From: Pedobacter steynii
GTDB lineage: Bacteria > Bacteroidota > Bacteroidia > Sphingobacteriales > Sphingobacteriaceae
Length of the DNA: 64,000 bases
Direction of reading: 5' to 3'
NCBI RefSeq assembly: GCF_900103665.1
Contig: NZ_FNGY01000002.1
Coordinates: 558,001-622,000 of the forward strand
Shown one piece after another: positions 1 through 8,940 of this stretch. The notes under the pieces are model-generated. The model ran no database searches, was not told the DNA's origin, and worked only from the letters and a program-made list of their open reading frames with translations. Both the position numbers and the translations under genes were made by a program. Each line of letters opens with the position of its first letter. Position 1 is the stretch's first letter.

Positions 1-1
1 A

Positions 2-172
2 ACCTCGATCATTTCTCCTTCCTTATCTACGATAGAACAACATCCGGACCTGGTAGGCAAAAAGATTGTGGAAGTGTTAATGGATTTACTGAAGAACGGA
101 CACGAAAACGCGGAGGTGAAGGCGAAGCCTTATGTCATCCCGGTAGACCTGATCAGAAGAATGTCCTCTTAA
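2..172 (+). CDS. LacI-family transcriptional regulator, C-terminal fragment
   Basis: Open reading frame entering from the left edge and ending at TAA 170-172; only the last 56 residues are visible. They resemble the end of the periplasmic-binding-protein-like sensor domain of LacI/GalR regulators: a segment S-T-I-E-Q-H-P, then a helix beginning VGKKIVEVLMDLL, then a short strand ending PVDLIRRMSS. LacI-family proteins usually end in this layout (TTI-Q-P, G, A-x-x-LL, then LI-R-S). The DNA-binding domain lies outside the window, so the family call rests on the C-terminus alone. It sits 51 bases upstream of the GH88 gene on the same strand and could be the local regulator of the uronate operon; that link is inference. 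Confidence 0.6.
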   Translation, partial: TSIISPSLSTIEQHPDLVGKKIVEVLMDLLKNGHENAEVKAKPYVIPVDLIRRMSS

Positions 173-223
173 AGCGTTAATGAATACTGTGTTTAATATA
201 AAATTTGAAATAAATAATTGATT

Positions 224-1426
224 ATGCGGAAGCTTGTAGTTTTTTTTAGCTGTTTGATGATGAACAGTATGGTCTTGATGGCCCAGAAGGAAGAGGGAAA
301 GATTGGAATGGGACAGTTGATTGATGAACAGTTTAAATTTGCAGAACAGCAATATAAAGTGCTGGCCAAAAATGTTCCGGCAGATGTGATGCCCCAGACC
401 TATAATGCAAAGACGGATAAGGTCCAGACCAGTGATACCAAATGGTGGTGCAGTGGTTTTTTCCCTGGAACACTTTTATATATTTATGAATACACAAAGG
501 ATGCAGCAATTCTGAAAGAAGCGAATGCCCGATTGGGAATCCTTGAAAAGGAAAAGCATTATACCGGAAACCATGACCTTGGTTTCATGATGTATTGCAG
601 TTTCGGAAATGCCTACCGCCTTTTCAAAAAGCCGGAAGATAAAGCGACAATTGATACGGCTGCGGCTTCTTTAACCACAAGGTATCGCCCTGCGGCGAAA
701 GTGATCCAATCCTGGAATTCCGGTAAAAAATGGGGCGGACCAGTGATCATTGACAACATGATGAACCTGGAATTGCTGAGCTGGGTGAGCGACCATGGAG
801 GAGATAAAAAATATAAAGAGATTGCCATTACGCATGCAAACTCTACCTTGAAAAACCATTTCCGCCCGGATTTCAGTTCTTATCACGTAGTAGATTATGA
901 CATGAAAACAGGGAAAGTGGTCAAGAAACAGACTGCTCAGGGGGCTGCTGATGAATCTGCATGGAGCAGAGGACAAAGCTGGGGACTATATGGTTACACG
1001 ATGATGTACCGCTTTACCAAAGACAAACGTTACCTGTCCCAGGCAACGAAAATCGCCAAATTTATCCTGACCAATCCACACCTGCCGAAAGACCTGGTTC
1101 CTTACTGGGACTTCGATGCGCCGGAAATTCCGAATGCACTTCGTGATGCTTCTGCTGCTGCGGTAAATGCTTCTGCTTTATTGGAACTGGCGCAGTATTC
1201 GGATAAAAAAGACCGTAAAATGTATGTTGCTGTTGCCGAAAAGATGATCCGTGCACTTGCTTCGGATACTTACCGTGCTAAACTTGGAGAAAATGGTGGT
1301 TTTCTGTTGATGCATAGTGTGGGCTCCATTCCTCATAAATCAGAAATTGATGTGCCTTTAACCTATGCAGATTACTACTTCCTGGAAGCTTTACACCGTT
1401 ATAAAAACTGGTATTTAAAATCCTAA
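224..1426 (+). CDS. GH88 unsaturated glucuronyl hydrolase, exported
   Basis: Hydrolyses the 4,5-unsaturated uronic acid from the non-reducing end of oligosaccharides made by polysaccharide lyases, typically from hyaluronan, chondroitin or heparin-like chains. The 400-residue protein has a Sec signal peptide (about residues 1-21, ending M-A-Q). It carries the family's two catalytic aspartate motifs, N-H-D-L-G-F (Asp118) and I-I-D-N-M (Asp177), plus E-S-A-W-S-R-G-Q-S-W-G and a C-terminal S-E-I-D-V-P-L-T-Y-A-D. The N-H-D-L-G-F and I-I-D-N-M context favours GH88 over GH105. A TTG at 218 is in frame, but ATG 224 places the Lys/Arg just before the hydrophobic core and is the better start. It leads an operon with kduI and kduD, which act on its product. 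Confidence 0.9.
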   Translation: MRKLVVFFSCLMMNSMVLMAQKEEGKIGMGQLIDEQFKFAEQQYKVLAKNVPADVMPQTYNAKTDKVQTSDTKWWCSGFFPGTLLYIYEYTKDAAILKEANARLGILEKEKHYTGNHDLGFMMYCSFGNAYRLFKKPEDKATIDTAAASLTTRYRPAAKVIQSWNSGKKWGGPVIIDNMMNLELLSWVSDHGGDKKYKEIAITHANSTLKNHFRPDFSSYHVVDYDMKTGKVVKKQTAQGAADESAWSRGQSWGLYGYTMMYRFTKDKRYLSQATKIAKFILTNPHLPKDLVPYWDFDAPEIPNALRDASAAAVNASALLELAQYSDKKDRKMYVAVAEKMIRALASDTYRAKLGENGGFLLMHSVGSIPHKSEIDVPLTYADYYFLEALHRYKNWYLKS

Positions 1427-1525
1427 GACGTTTAAAAAAAACGCCTGAAAATTCCGGGTGAGTTCCATCAACTACTGATGCCGGAGAAAGAACAATAAAA
1501 CAATAACAAAATAAAAAAGAATAAG

Positions 1526-2368
1526 ATGCAAACATATTTTGAAAGCCGGTTCGCACTGAGCCCTAATGAAGGAAAACAATTAGATACCCAGGCTTTACGC
1601 GATAACTTTTTGATGGAAAAGCTTTTTGAAGCGGATGCCATCCACCTGACTTTATCTCATTACGACCGCTATATTTTTGGTGGGGTGATGCCGGTAAATG
1701 AAACGGTATTACTTTCTAATCCGGAAAACCTGAAAGCAAATTATTTCCTGGAAAGAAGAGAACTGGGGATCATCAATGTGGGTGGAAAAGGAACCGTAGT
1801 TGCTGATGGAACGAGTTATGAAATCGATTTCAAAGAAGCCTTGTACTTAGGGAAAGGTACAAAGGAAGTGAGTTTCGCCTCGGCCGATGCCAGTACACCT
1901 GCAAAGTTCTACATCAATTCTGCACCTGCACACCATACTTATCCCTCAAAGAAAGTTTCAAAAGCAGAAGCGGAAGTGGTGGAGCTGGGATCTGCAGAAA
2001 CGGCAAACCACAGGGTGATCAATAAACTGATCGTGAACAGTGTGTTGCCCACCTGCCAGCTGCAAATGGGAATGACGGAACTGAAAAGTGGCAGCGTATG
2101 GAACACCATGCCGGCACATACCCACGACCGCAGGATGGAAGTATACTTCTACTTTGAAGTGCCACAGGGACAAAGTGTTTGTCATTTTCTGGGGCAACCA
2201 CAGGAAACGAGACACATCTGGATGCAAAATGAACAGGCGGTAATTTCGCCGAACTGGTCTGTACATTCGGGAGCAGGAACGAGCAATTACACCTTTATCT
2301 GGGGAATGGCCGGAGAGAACCTGGATTACGGAGATATGGACCACTGTGCCATCACCGAATTAAGATAA
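1526..2368 (+). CDS. kduI: 5-dehydro-4-deoxy-D-glucuronate isomerase KduI
   Basis: Cytoplasmic zinc enzyme that isomerises 5-keto-4-deoxyuronate, the spontaneous product of unsaturated uronates, to 3-deoxy-D-glycero-2,5-hexodiulosonate. The 280-residue length matches the usual 278-280. The cupin metal-site signature [16 protein letters not shown] and the C-terminal [19 protein letters not shown] are clear. There is no signal peptide. It lies 99 bases after the GH88 gene and is followed by a strong hairpin at 2374-2407. Its partner KduD is two genes downstream. The kinase and aldolase that complete the route to pyruvate (KdgK, KdgA) are not in the window. Confidence 0.95.
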   Translation: MQTYFESRFALSPNEGKQLDTQALRDNFLMEKLFEADAIHLTLSHYDRYIFGGVMPVNETVLLSNPENLKANYFLERRELGIINVGGKGTVVADGTSYEIDFKEALYLGKGTKEVSFASADASTPAKFYINSAPAHHTYPSKKVSKAEAEVVELGSAETANHRVINKLIVNSVLPTCQLQMGMTELKSGSVWNTMPAHTHDRRMEVYFYFEVPQGQSVCHFLGQPQETRHIWMQNEQAVISPNWSVHSGAGTSNYTFIWGMAGENLDYGDMDHCAITELR

Positions 2369-2373
2369 ATCAT

Positions 2374-2407
2374 ATAAGGCTGCTCAGAATGTTCTGAGCA
2401 GCCTTAT
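2374..2407 (+). other. Strong mid-operon hairpin
   Basis: A perfect 16-bp inverted repeat (2374-2389 with 2392-2407) around a 2-nt centre, starting six bases after the kduI stop. No T-tract follows; the next bases are CAACTTAAACTG. It is therefore unlikely to be a full terminator. It may be a partial terminator or an mRNA-stabilising element at the kduI/DUF4861 junction. Confidence 0.7.
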
Positions 2408-2428
2408 CAACTTAAACTGTAAGAACCA

Positions 2429-3568
2429 ATGAAGAAAATAATCTTGTTTTTGTGTGCATGCGCAACCTTGCCTGTCGCGCTTTCTGCGCAAACAAAAAAT
2501 GGCAAAGCGATCGTCAGCATCCAGAATACTTCTAAAATAAAAAGAACGGGGGCTGTAACGGCAGTAGCATGGAAAAGTATCCTTGCTAAATTCCCGGGCA
2601 TCGATACCGGCAATTTTAAAGTGCTCAATGCAGCCAATAAAGAAGTCCCTTTTCAGTTGGTTTATCAGGGACAGACGGATCCTCAGCAATTGCTGGTCCA
2701 GCTGGATGTAGCGCCAAATGCCTCAGTTAAATTAGCTGTCGTTCCGGGAAAAGCGGCAAAAGCTGTTCAGAAAACTTTCGGACGTTACATTCCGGAACGT
2801 AAAGATGATTTTGCCTGGGAAAATGATAAAGTAGCTTTCAGAATGTATGGCAAAGCTTTGGAAGCTTCGCCAAAAGAAATGGCTTATGGGCTGGATATCT
2901 GGGGTAAACGTACCACCAGAATGATCCTCAACGAACGTTATAAAAGAGGGGAATACCATGTAGACCATGGAGATGGCAACGATTATTATCACGTAGGGCT
3001 GACTTTAGGCGGAGGTGATATTGCTCCTGTTGTCAAAGATAAAATCTATTACCCGTTAAATTACCGCAACTGGAAAATCCTGGATCAGGGACCTTTGCGC
3101 TTTACCTTTCAGCTGAGCTACGACAATTGGGATGTGGATGGGAAATCAGTAAAAGTGACCAAAACCATTTCTCTTGATGCCGGTTCTCATTTGAACAGGG
3201 TGGAAGCAAACTATGAATATGCCGGAACAGATGATTTACCGGTAGTGGTAGGGATCATCAAAAGAGCGGAACCTGGAAAGCTTTTATTGGACGAACAACA
3301 GGGAATCATGGGATACTGGGAGCCTCAGCATGGGGAAGATGGCATCACCGGAGTCGGTACCATCGTCGCTGATCCTAAGCTGAAAATGAAGGTGAGCAAT
3401 GAACAATTACTGACCCAGACAAGCACAAAAAATGGGGCAGGGATCGTATATTACAATGGAACCGCATGGAACAAAGCAGGAGAAATCACCACTGCAGCTG
3501 CCTGGTTCGATTACCTGAATAATTTTAAACAAGCATTGGAACGGCCGCTAAAAGTAACTGTTCAATAA
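2429..3568 (+). CDS. DUF4861 family exported protein
   Basis: A 379-residue protein with a Sec signal peptide (about residues 1-20, ending S-A-Q), so periplasmic or secreted. The remainder has the look of the DUF4861 family: an N-terminal beta-rich part (V-S-I-Q-N-T-S), a central A-W-E-N-D-K-V-A-F-R-M-Y-G segment, the motif Y-H-V-D-H-G-D-G-N-D-Y-Y-H-V-G, and a C-terminal W-F-D-Y-L-N-N-F. As family background, such proteins recur in Bacteroidota beside unsaturated-uronyl hydrolases and kduI/kduD. The His/Asp-rich H-V-D-H-G-D-G-N-D motif could be an active or metal site. I do not assign a reaction. Its position between kduI and kduD argues for a role in processing uronate-containing oligosaccharides. 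Confidence 0.75.
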   Translation: MKKIILFLCACATLPVALSAQTKNGKAIVSIQNTSKIKRTGAVTAVAWKSILAKFPGIDTGNFKVLNAANKEVPFQLVYQGQTDPQQLLVQLDVAPNASVKLAVVPGKAAKAVQKTFGRYIPERKDDFAWENDKVAFRMYGKALEASPKEMAYGLDIWGKRTTRMILNERYKRGEYHVDHGDGNDYYHVGLTLGGGDIAPVVKDKIYYPLNYRNWKILDQGPLRFTFQLSYDNWDVDGKSVKVTKTISLDAGSHLNRVEANYEYAGTDDLPVVVGIIKRAEPGKLLLDEQQGIMGYWEPQHGEDGITGVGTIVADPKLKMKVSNEQLLTQTSTKNGAGIVYYNGTAWNKAGEITTAAAWFDYLNNFKQALERPLKVTVQ

Positions 3569-3592
3569 ATTTAAATTCTTAAAATATAACAA

Positions 3593-4363
3593 ATGTCAGT
3601 ACTGGATTTATTTAATTTAAACGGCAAAATAGCCTTGGTTACCGGTTGTAAACGTGGAATTGGCAAAGCGATGGCCGAAGCACTTGCAGAAGCAGGAGCA
3701 GACATTATTGGCGTCTCTGCAAGCCTGGAACTGGAAAATAGTGCGGTTGAAAAATCTGTAAAAGCATTGGGAAGGAATTTCTCTGCTTATCAATGTGATT
3801 TCAACGACCGCAATTCTTTGAAAAGCTTTATTGAAACAGTGAAAGCGGCACATCCGGTGATTGATATCCTGGTAAACAATGCCGGAACGATCCTCAGACA
3901 ACCAATTGCAGAACATTCAGACGAATATTGGGATGAAGTGATCGCGGTAAACCAAACTGCTCCCTTTATCCTGACCCGTGAAATCGGAAAAGAGATGATT
4001 TTGAGAGGCAGTGGAAAAGTGATCTTTACCGCTTCATTACTTACTTTTCAGGGCGGAATTACCGTTCCGGGATATGCAGCAAGTAAAGGCGCGATTGGTC
4101 AGCTGACGAAAGCCTTTGCCAATGAATGGGCATCAAAAGGGGTCAATGTAAATGCGATCGCACCGGGTTATATTTCTACCGACAATACCACTGCTTTAAG
4201 GGCAGATGAGAATAGAAGCCGCTCCATTATGGAACGCATTCCTGCCGGAAGATGGGGGGAAGCGGAGGACTTTAAAGGGCCTACTGTTTTCCTGGCTTCT
4301 GATGCTTCAAATTACATGCATGGTACAGTGATGACCGTGGATGGTGGATGGATGGGGAGATAA
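3593..4363 (+). CDS. kduD: 2-dehydro-3-deoxy-D-gluconate 5-dehydrogenase KduD (SDR)
   Basis: NAD-dependent short-chain dehydrogenase that reduces the KduI product to 2-keto-3-deoxy-D-gluconate in the cytoplasm. The 256-residue protein has the Rossmann motif T-G-C-K-R-G-I-G (18-25), N-N-A-G (95-98), the catalytic Ser148 and the Y-A-A-S-K pair Tyr161/Lys165. The N-terminal V-L-D-L-F-N-L-N-G-K matches KduD rather than generic SDRs. It begins 24 bases after the DUF4861 gene and ends four bases before the sulfatase start, so translation of the two is probably coupled. Confidence 0.93.
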   Translation: MSVLDLFNLNGKIALVTGCKRGIGKAMAEALAEAGADIIGVSASLELENSAVEKSVKALGRNFSAYQCDFNDRNSLKSFIETVKAAHPVIDILVNNAGTILRQPIAEHSDEYWDEVIAVNQTAPFILTREIGKEMILRGSGKVIFTASLLTFQGGITVPGYAASKGAIGQLTKAFANEWASKGVNVNAIAPGYISTDNTTALRADENRSRSIMERIPAGRWGEAEDFKGPTVFLASDASNYMHGTVMTVDGGWMGR

Positions 4364-4367
4364 AACT

Positions 4368-5810
4368 ATGAAAAAACCTTTACTGATCCTGGGATTACTT
4401 GCGCTGACGCTGTCGCTGAACGCGCAGGATAAAAAAGCGAACCGCCCGAATGTCATCATCATCAATATGGACGATATGGGCTATGGAGATACCGAACCTT
4501 ATGGGATGACGGGTATTCCAACGCCCAATTTTAACAGGGCAGCAAAAGAAGGAATGCGCCTGACTCATTTTAATGCAGCACAGGCCGTTTGCAGTCCTTC
4601 CAGAGCTGCATTGTTAACCGGATGTTATCCAAACAGACTGAGCCTGGCCCATGCCTTAAATCCGGAAGCTAAAACAGCGTTAAGTACTTCGGAAGAAACG
4701 ATCGCCTCTTTATTGAAAAAGGCAGGGTACAAAACAGGGATGCTGGGCAAATGGCACCTGGGTTCAAAAGCACCTTACCTGCCAACGCATTTCGGTTTTG
4801 ACAGTTTTTACGGCCTCCCGTATTCTCATGATATGTGGCCGGTAGGATACGATGGAAAAGCGCTGGATTCCAGTACTTACAGAGGGAAGTATCCACGTTT
4901 GCCGCTTCTTGAAGGAGATAAAGTAGTGGCCTATAATGATAACCTGGAAGACCAGGGGAAACTTACAGGCACCCTGACAAAAAAAGCGGTTGATTTTATT
5001 ACAGCGCATAAAAAAGAATCTTTTTTCCTATACCTCGCACAGCCGATGCCCCATGTTCCTTTAGCTGCATCTGCTGCATTTAAAGGAAAAAGTGAACAAG
5101 GACTGTTTGGAGATGTGGTGATGGAGCTGGATTGGTCGGTCGGACAGATCATGAAACGCCTGGATGAGCTTAAGTTATCGGAAAACACGATGCTGATCAT
5201 TACCAGCGACAATGGCCCATGGTTAAACTATGGCGATCATGCGGGTTCTTCAGCTGGGTTAAGAGAGGGAAAAGGAACAGCATGGGATGGCGGAACAAGG
5301 GTGCCTTGTATCATCCGCTGGCCAGGGAAAATCGCTGCGGGAAGTGTCAATTCACAACTGATGGTCAACATCGATTTATTACCGACGATCGTTTCCATAA
5401 CCAAGGCCAGTCTGCCAAAAAACAGGATCGATGGAATGGATTTCTCGGGACTGTTGACAGGGAAAACAGCCACAGGGCCAAGGGAAGTATTTTACTATTA
5501 TTATGATGTCAATAACCTGAAAGCAGTCCGCTATAAAAACTGGAAACTGGTATTTCCGCATAATTCCAGAACCTATACCGTTGGTGTTCCTGGGAAAAAC
5601 GGATACCCGGGCCCACAGCCTGACGTTCCTGTAAAAATGGCCTTGTATAACCTTTCCCACGATCCGGGCGAACAATATGATGTGCAGGCGAGTTTTCCCG
5701 AGATCCTGAAAAAGATCGAAGGATATGCAGAAGAAGCAAGACAAGATCTGGGGGATGACCTGACCAAACGTATTGGTGCGAACAGAAGACCTGCAGGAAA
5801 AGTAAATTAA
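4368..5810 (+). CDS. S1-family sulfatase, exported
   Basis: Type I sulfatase that removes sulfate esters from glycans in the periplasm. The formylglycine signature is C-S-P-S-R with Cys75 as the residue to be oxidised by a maturase. Metal-ligand motif M-D-D-M-G-Y-G-D is at 34-41, and G-K-W-H-L-G and T-S-D-N-G-P are also present. The start is ATG 4368, which gives a clean signal peptide (M-K-K-P-L-L-I-L..., about 1-19). An earlier in-frame ATG at 4341 lies inside kduD and gives no sensible leader. The protein has 480 residues. The uronate and hexosaminidase context suggests sulfated uronic acid/hexosamine oligosaccharides as substrate, but the position-specificity cannot be read from the sequence. 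Confidence 0.92.
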   Translation: MKKPLLILGLLALTLSLNAQDKKANRPNVIIINMDDMGYGDTEPYGMTGIPTPNFNRAAKEGMRLTHFNAAQAVCSPSRAALLTGCYPNRLSLAHALNPEAKTALSTSEETIASLLKKAGYKTGMLGKWHLGSKAPYLPTHFGFDSFYGLPYSHDMWPVGYDGKALDSSTYRGKYPRLPLLEGDKVVAYNDNLEDQGKLTGTLTKKAVDFITAHKKESFFLYLAQPMPHVPLAASAAFKGKSEQGLFGDVVMELDWSVGQIMKRLDELKLSENTMLIITSDNGPWLNYGDHAGSSAGLREGKGTAWDGGTRVPCIIRWPGKIAAGSVNSQLMVNIDLLPTIVSITKASLPKNRIDGMDFSGLLTGKTATGPREVFYYYYDVNNLKAVRYKNWKLVFPHNSRTYTVGVPGKNGYPGPQPDVPVKMALYNLSHDPGEQYDVQASFPEILKKIEGYAEEARQDLGDDLTKRIGANRRPAGKVN

Positions 5811-5815
5811 TTGGT

Positions 5816-7444
5816 ATGATGAAATTGAAAATTAAAGCATGGTCGTTCAGCCTGCTAATCATGGCTTCCCGAATGGCATCTGCTCAGGACCATTGTCCGG
5901 TAATTCCGGCTCCGCTAACGGTGCTTAAAACCAATAGCCTTTTTGTACTGACTTCAAATACCCCAATTGTATCAGATCATGCGGCGTTTAAGCCCATCGC
6001 GCAATACCTGCAGGAAGAGTTGCTAAAAACACAGCAAATGACATTGAGCATGCAGCCCGCATCGGGTATGCCTGCCATCCGGTTTGTGCTTTCTTCCAAA
6101 AAGAAACTGCCTGCCGGAGCTTATAGCCTGGAGATCAATAAAGATGGGGTTACAATTGCTGCTAAAGAAAGCGCTGGTGCCTTTTACGGTGCTGTTTCTT
6201 TATTACAGGTGATCCGGCAAAGCAAAAGAACGAAAGGAAGTTTAAGCCTTTCTGGCTGGAACATGGAAGATCAGCCTGCCTATGGCTGGAGGGGTTTTAT
6301 GCTGGACGAGTCCAGGCATTTCTTTGGCATGGAGAAGGTAAAATCTATCCTCGACTGGATGGCTTTCTATAAGCTGAATAAGTTCCACTGGCACCTGACT
6401 GATGAACCTGCATGGCGGATAGAGATCAAAAGATATCCGAAGCTGGCCCTGGTTGGAGGTCTTGGAAATTACACCAATGAGTTTGCGCCTGCACAGTATT
6501 ATACCCAGGAACAAGTGAAAGAAGTGGTTGCTTATGCTGCAGCAAGGTTTATTACCGTGATTCCGGAAATAGACATGCCCGGGCATGCTACAGCAGCGAA
6601 TAAGGCCTATCCGGAATTCAGTGGTGGTGGCGCTCCCGGACATCCGGAGTTTACGTTTAACCCCGGTAAAGAAGGAACATATACTTATCTGAGCAATATC
6701 CTGAAAGAAACCAATGTATTGTTTCCTTCGGCAATGGTTCATCTTGGGGGCGATGAGGTCAGTTATGGCAATCAGAAATGGGCTACTGATCCGGATATCC
6801 TATCCTTAATGAAGGATAAAAATCTTGCAGGAACAAAAGAAGTAGAAACTTATTTCATGAAGCGCATGGCTGATTCGCTATACCGTATGAATGCCAGGCT
6901 TCTCGTTTGGGATGAGATGACAGATGGGGATTTGCCAAAGGATAAGACCATTATTTTTTGGTGGAGACAGGATAAACCGGAGGTGCTGAAATCAGCTTTA
7001 AATAAAGGATATGAAACCGTTTTATGTCCGCGTTTACCTTTGTACTTTGATTTTGTCCAGGACAGCACACACCGCTACGGTCGGAAATGGAACAAGACTT
7101 ATAACCCGTTGGAAAGTGTATATGCTTTTTCCGGGGATGATTACCAGTCGCAGGCCCTCCATAAAAATCAGATCTTAGGTATTCAGGCCAACCTGTGGAC
7201 GGAAACGGTTCAGACGGAGCAAAGGCTGGATTATCTGCTTTTTCCAAGAATTGCAGCGCTTGCAGAAGCGGCATGGTCGCCTGGGAAAGGGAAAGATTTT
7301 TCGCAGTTTATGCAGCGCTTAAAAGGGCATTTAGCACTTTATGAAGCAGATGCGATTTACTATTATGATCCATTTCCAGCTCATAAATACCCGGAACCTG
7401 TAAAAGTGGGTAAAGGGATTAAACGTTTCAATACTGAATTGTAA
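5816..7444 (+). CDS. GH20 beta-N-acetylhexosaminidase, exported
   Basis: Removes terminal beta-linked N-acetylglucosamine or N-acetylgalactosamine by substrate-assisted catalysis. The 542-residue protein has a signal peptide (about 1-23), an N-terminal GH20b domain (about 27-150) and a TIM-barrel (about 154-500). The catalytic pair is Asp313-Glu314 in H-L-G-G-D-E-V; H-W-H-L-T-D-E and E-I-D-M-P-G-H-A are also typical. It starts five bases after the sulfatase stop and has tandem Met codons (5816 and 5819). In this operon it would release the amino sugar once sulfate and unsaturated uronate are gone. Confidence 0.94.
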   Translation: MMKLKIKAWSFSLLIMASRMASAQDHCPVIPAPLTVLKTNSLFVLTSNTPIVSDHAAFKPIAQYLQEELLKTQQMTLSMQPASGMPAIRFVLSSKKKLPAGAYSLEINKDGVTIAAKESAGAFYGAVSLLQVIRQSKRTKGSLSLSGWNMEDQPAYGWRGFMLDESRHFFGMEKVKSILDWMAFYKLNKFHWHLTDEPAWRIEIKRYPKLALVGGLGNYTNEFAPAQYYTQEQVKEVVAYAAARFITVIPEIDMPGHATAANKAYPEFSGGGAPGHPEFTFNPGKEGTYTYLSNILKETNVLFPSAMVHLGGDEVSYGNQKWATDPDILSLMKDKNLAGTKEVETYFMKRMADSLYRMNARLLVWDEMTDGDLPKDKTIIFWWRQDKPEVLKSALNKGYETVLCPRLPLYFDFVQDSTHRYGRKWNKTYNPLESVYAFSGDDYQSQALHKNQILGIQANLWTETVQTEQRLDYLLFPRIAALAEAAWSPGKGKDFSQFMQRLKGHLALYEADAIYYYDPFPAHKYPEPVKVGKGIKRFNTEL

Positions 7445-7478
7445 AATGAACCTATCATGGCTTCATAACCGAAAAACC

Positions 7479-7538
7479 GAGTTTACGAGCTCTTGAGAAC
7501 CATTGAACTGAGCTTGCGAACTCTTGAGAACCATTGAA
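7479..7538 (+). repeat. Imperfect 29-bp direct repeat pair
   Basis: Two 29-nt copies, 7479-7507 and 7510-7538, with a 31-nt period and three mismatches. Both end in CTTGAGAACCATTGAA. They lie in the 155-nt spacer between the GH20 and DUF2264 genes. Confidence 0.75.
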
Positions 7539-7572
7539 AACCAATAAAAAGTTCGAAAAAAACTAATAAAAC

Positions 7573-7602
7573 GATCGAAAAAAATCAAATTATATACTGA
7601 TG
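7573..7602 (+). promoter_or_regulatory. Leader shared with the SusC gene at 31490
   Basis: The bases running into the ATG at 7600 (GATCG, seven mostly A bases, TCAAATTATAT, one variable base, CTG, then ATG) are nearly identical to those at 31463-31492, with three differences. The alignment is exact at the start codon, which suggests a conserved 5'UTR or translation-initiation leader. Confidence 0.5.
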
Positions 7603-8856
7603 AAAAGAAGAAACTTTTTTAAGATTGCCCCTTTAGCCGGATTATTTGGTTTTGTAAGTCCGGGGACGGCAATTGCTGCCATTCCTGAAACTTTCATGCC
7701 TGCAAAATCGGACCGGGAATATTGGGTATCGCTGATGATTCGCATTGCAGAACCAGTATTGAGCAACCTGAGCAAAGGCACATTAAAGAAAAATATGCCT
7801 TTAGAAAAACCTGAAGGTTATGGGAAGAAGGTGGAGGAAGTCACTTATTTGGAAGCATTGGGACGCACATTGGCCGGAATTTCCGGATGGCTGTCTTTAC
7901 CTGCCGATCAAACCGCAGAAGGGCAAAAGAGGGCTGAGTTTGCCGAAATGGCGAGAAAGAGCATTCTAAATCTTGTTAATCCCGCTTCTCCAGATTATAC
8001 CGATTTCGTAAAAAGGGGAGAATCCCAGTTATTAGTGGATGCTGCATTTCTCTCACATGCTTTTTTACGTGCGCCTTTGCAACTCTGGGAACCACTTCCG
8101 GAGGAAGGGAAAAAACAAGTGATCACTGCCCTTAAAAGCCTGCGCTGGATTAAACCAGGGCAAAATAACTGGTTGTTATTCTCTGCAATGGTAGAAATAT
8201 TTTTATTGAAGGTTGGTGCAGAGTGGGAGCAGGAGCGGGTCACTTATGCCATTAATAAACATAAGGAATGGTACAAAGGAGATGGTTGGTATGGCGATGG
8301 AGAGAAGTTTCATTTTGATTATTACAATGGTTTTGTGATCCAGCCCATGCTGGTAGACATCCTTAAAATATTGGTGGAAAAAGGACTGGCGAAACAGGAG
8401 GAATATGAGCTGATGCTGAAAAGAATGCAGCGTTTTGCCGCCTGTCAGGAGCGCATGATCTCTCCGGAAGCGACCTATCCGGCAATAGGAAGGTCTGTCG
8501 TCTATCGCGTAGGGGCATTTCAGCCATTGGCGCAACTGGCATTGAACCGTCAGTTGCCAAAGATGATCAGTCCGGGGCAGGTTCGTTCAGCACTCACGGC
8601 AATCATGAAAAGACAATTTGAAATGAAAGGCACTTTTAGTAAAACGGGATGGTTACAGCTGGGCTTTTGCGGACATCAGCCGCAGGCTGCGGAAACCTAT
8701 ATCAGCACCGGAAGCTTGTATTTATGTAGTGTCGGATTTTTGCCTCTGGGATTACCTGCAGAAGATGTTTTCTGGACAAGCCAGACCGAAGACTGGTCAG
8801 GAAAAAAAGCATGGTCAGGTGGGCTTTATCCTGAAGATCATGCCGTAAACTTCTAA
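7600..8856 (+). CDS. DUF2264 domain protein with twin-arginine-type leader
   Basis: A 418-residue protein matching the DUF2264 family, an alpha-helical, alpha/alpha-barrel-like family that is frequent in carbohydrate operons. The N-terminus M-K-R-R-N-F-F-K-I-A-P-L-A-G has the paired arginines and hydrophobic stretch of a Tat signal, so export in a folded state is likely. Conserved-looking segments include W-L-L-F-S-A-M-V-E, K-G-D-G-W-Y-G-D-G and F-H-F-D-Y-Y-N-G-F-V-I-Q-P-M. The G-D-G-W-Y-G-D-G...D-Y-Y-N-G region is the most likely active-site area. No reaction is assigned. It is the last gene of the operon and is followed by a strong terminator. Confidence 0.8.
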   Translation: MKRRNFFKIAPLAGLFGFVSPGTAIAAIPETFMPAKSDREYWVSLMIRIAEPVLSNLSKGTLKKNMPLEKPEGYGKKVEEVTYLEALGRTLAGISGWLSLPADQTAEGQKRAEFAEMARKSILNLVNPASPDYTDFVKRGESQLLVDAAFLSHAFLRAPLQLWEPLPEEGKKQVITALKSLRWIKPGQNNWLLFSAMVEIFLLKVGAEWEQERVTYAINKHKEWYKGDGWYGDGEKFHFDYYNGFVIQPMLVDILKILVEKGLAKQEEYELMLKRMQRFAACQERMISPEATYPAIGRSVVYRVGAFQPLAQLALNRQLPKMISPGQVRSALTAIMKRQFEMKGTFSKTGWLQLGFCGHQPQAAETYISTGSLYLCSVGFLPLGLPAEDVFWTSQTEDWSGKKAWSGGLYPEDHAVNF

Positions 8857-8874
8857 GATTGTTTTTATGGATAA

Positions 8875-8921
8875 AAGCGGGTAGTTTTCTGAATCTGTTC
8901 AGAAAACTACCCGCTTTTTTT
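8875..8921. terminator. Bidirectional intrinsic terminator
   Basis: A 19-bp stem (8875-8893 with 8898-8916), a 4-nt loop and a run of T on the plus side, with A residues on the other side. It lies between the converging DUF2264 gene (plus) and the small lipoprotein gene (minus), and can serve both. Confidence 0.92.
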
Positions 8922-8940
8922 ATGAGGGACCTTCCGTTTT

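Noticed and set aside
4341..4367. Earlier ATG for the first sulfatase
   Set aside because: It lies inside kduD and adds nine residues before an otherwise clean signal peptide that starts at ATG 4368.
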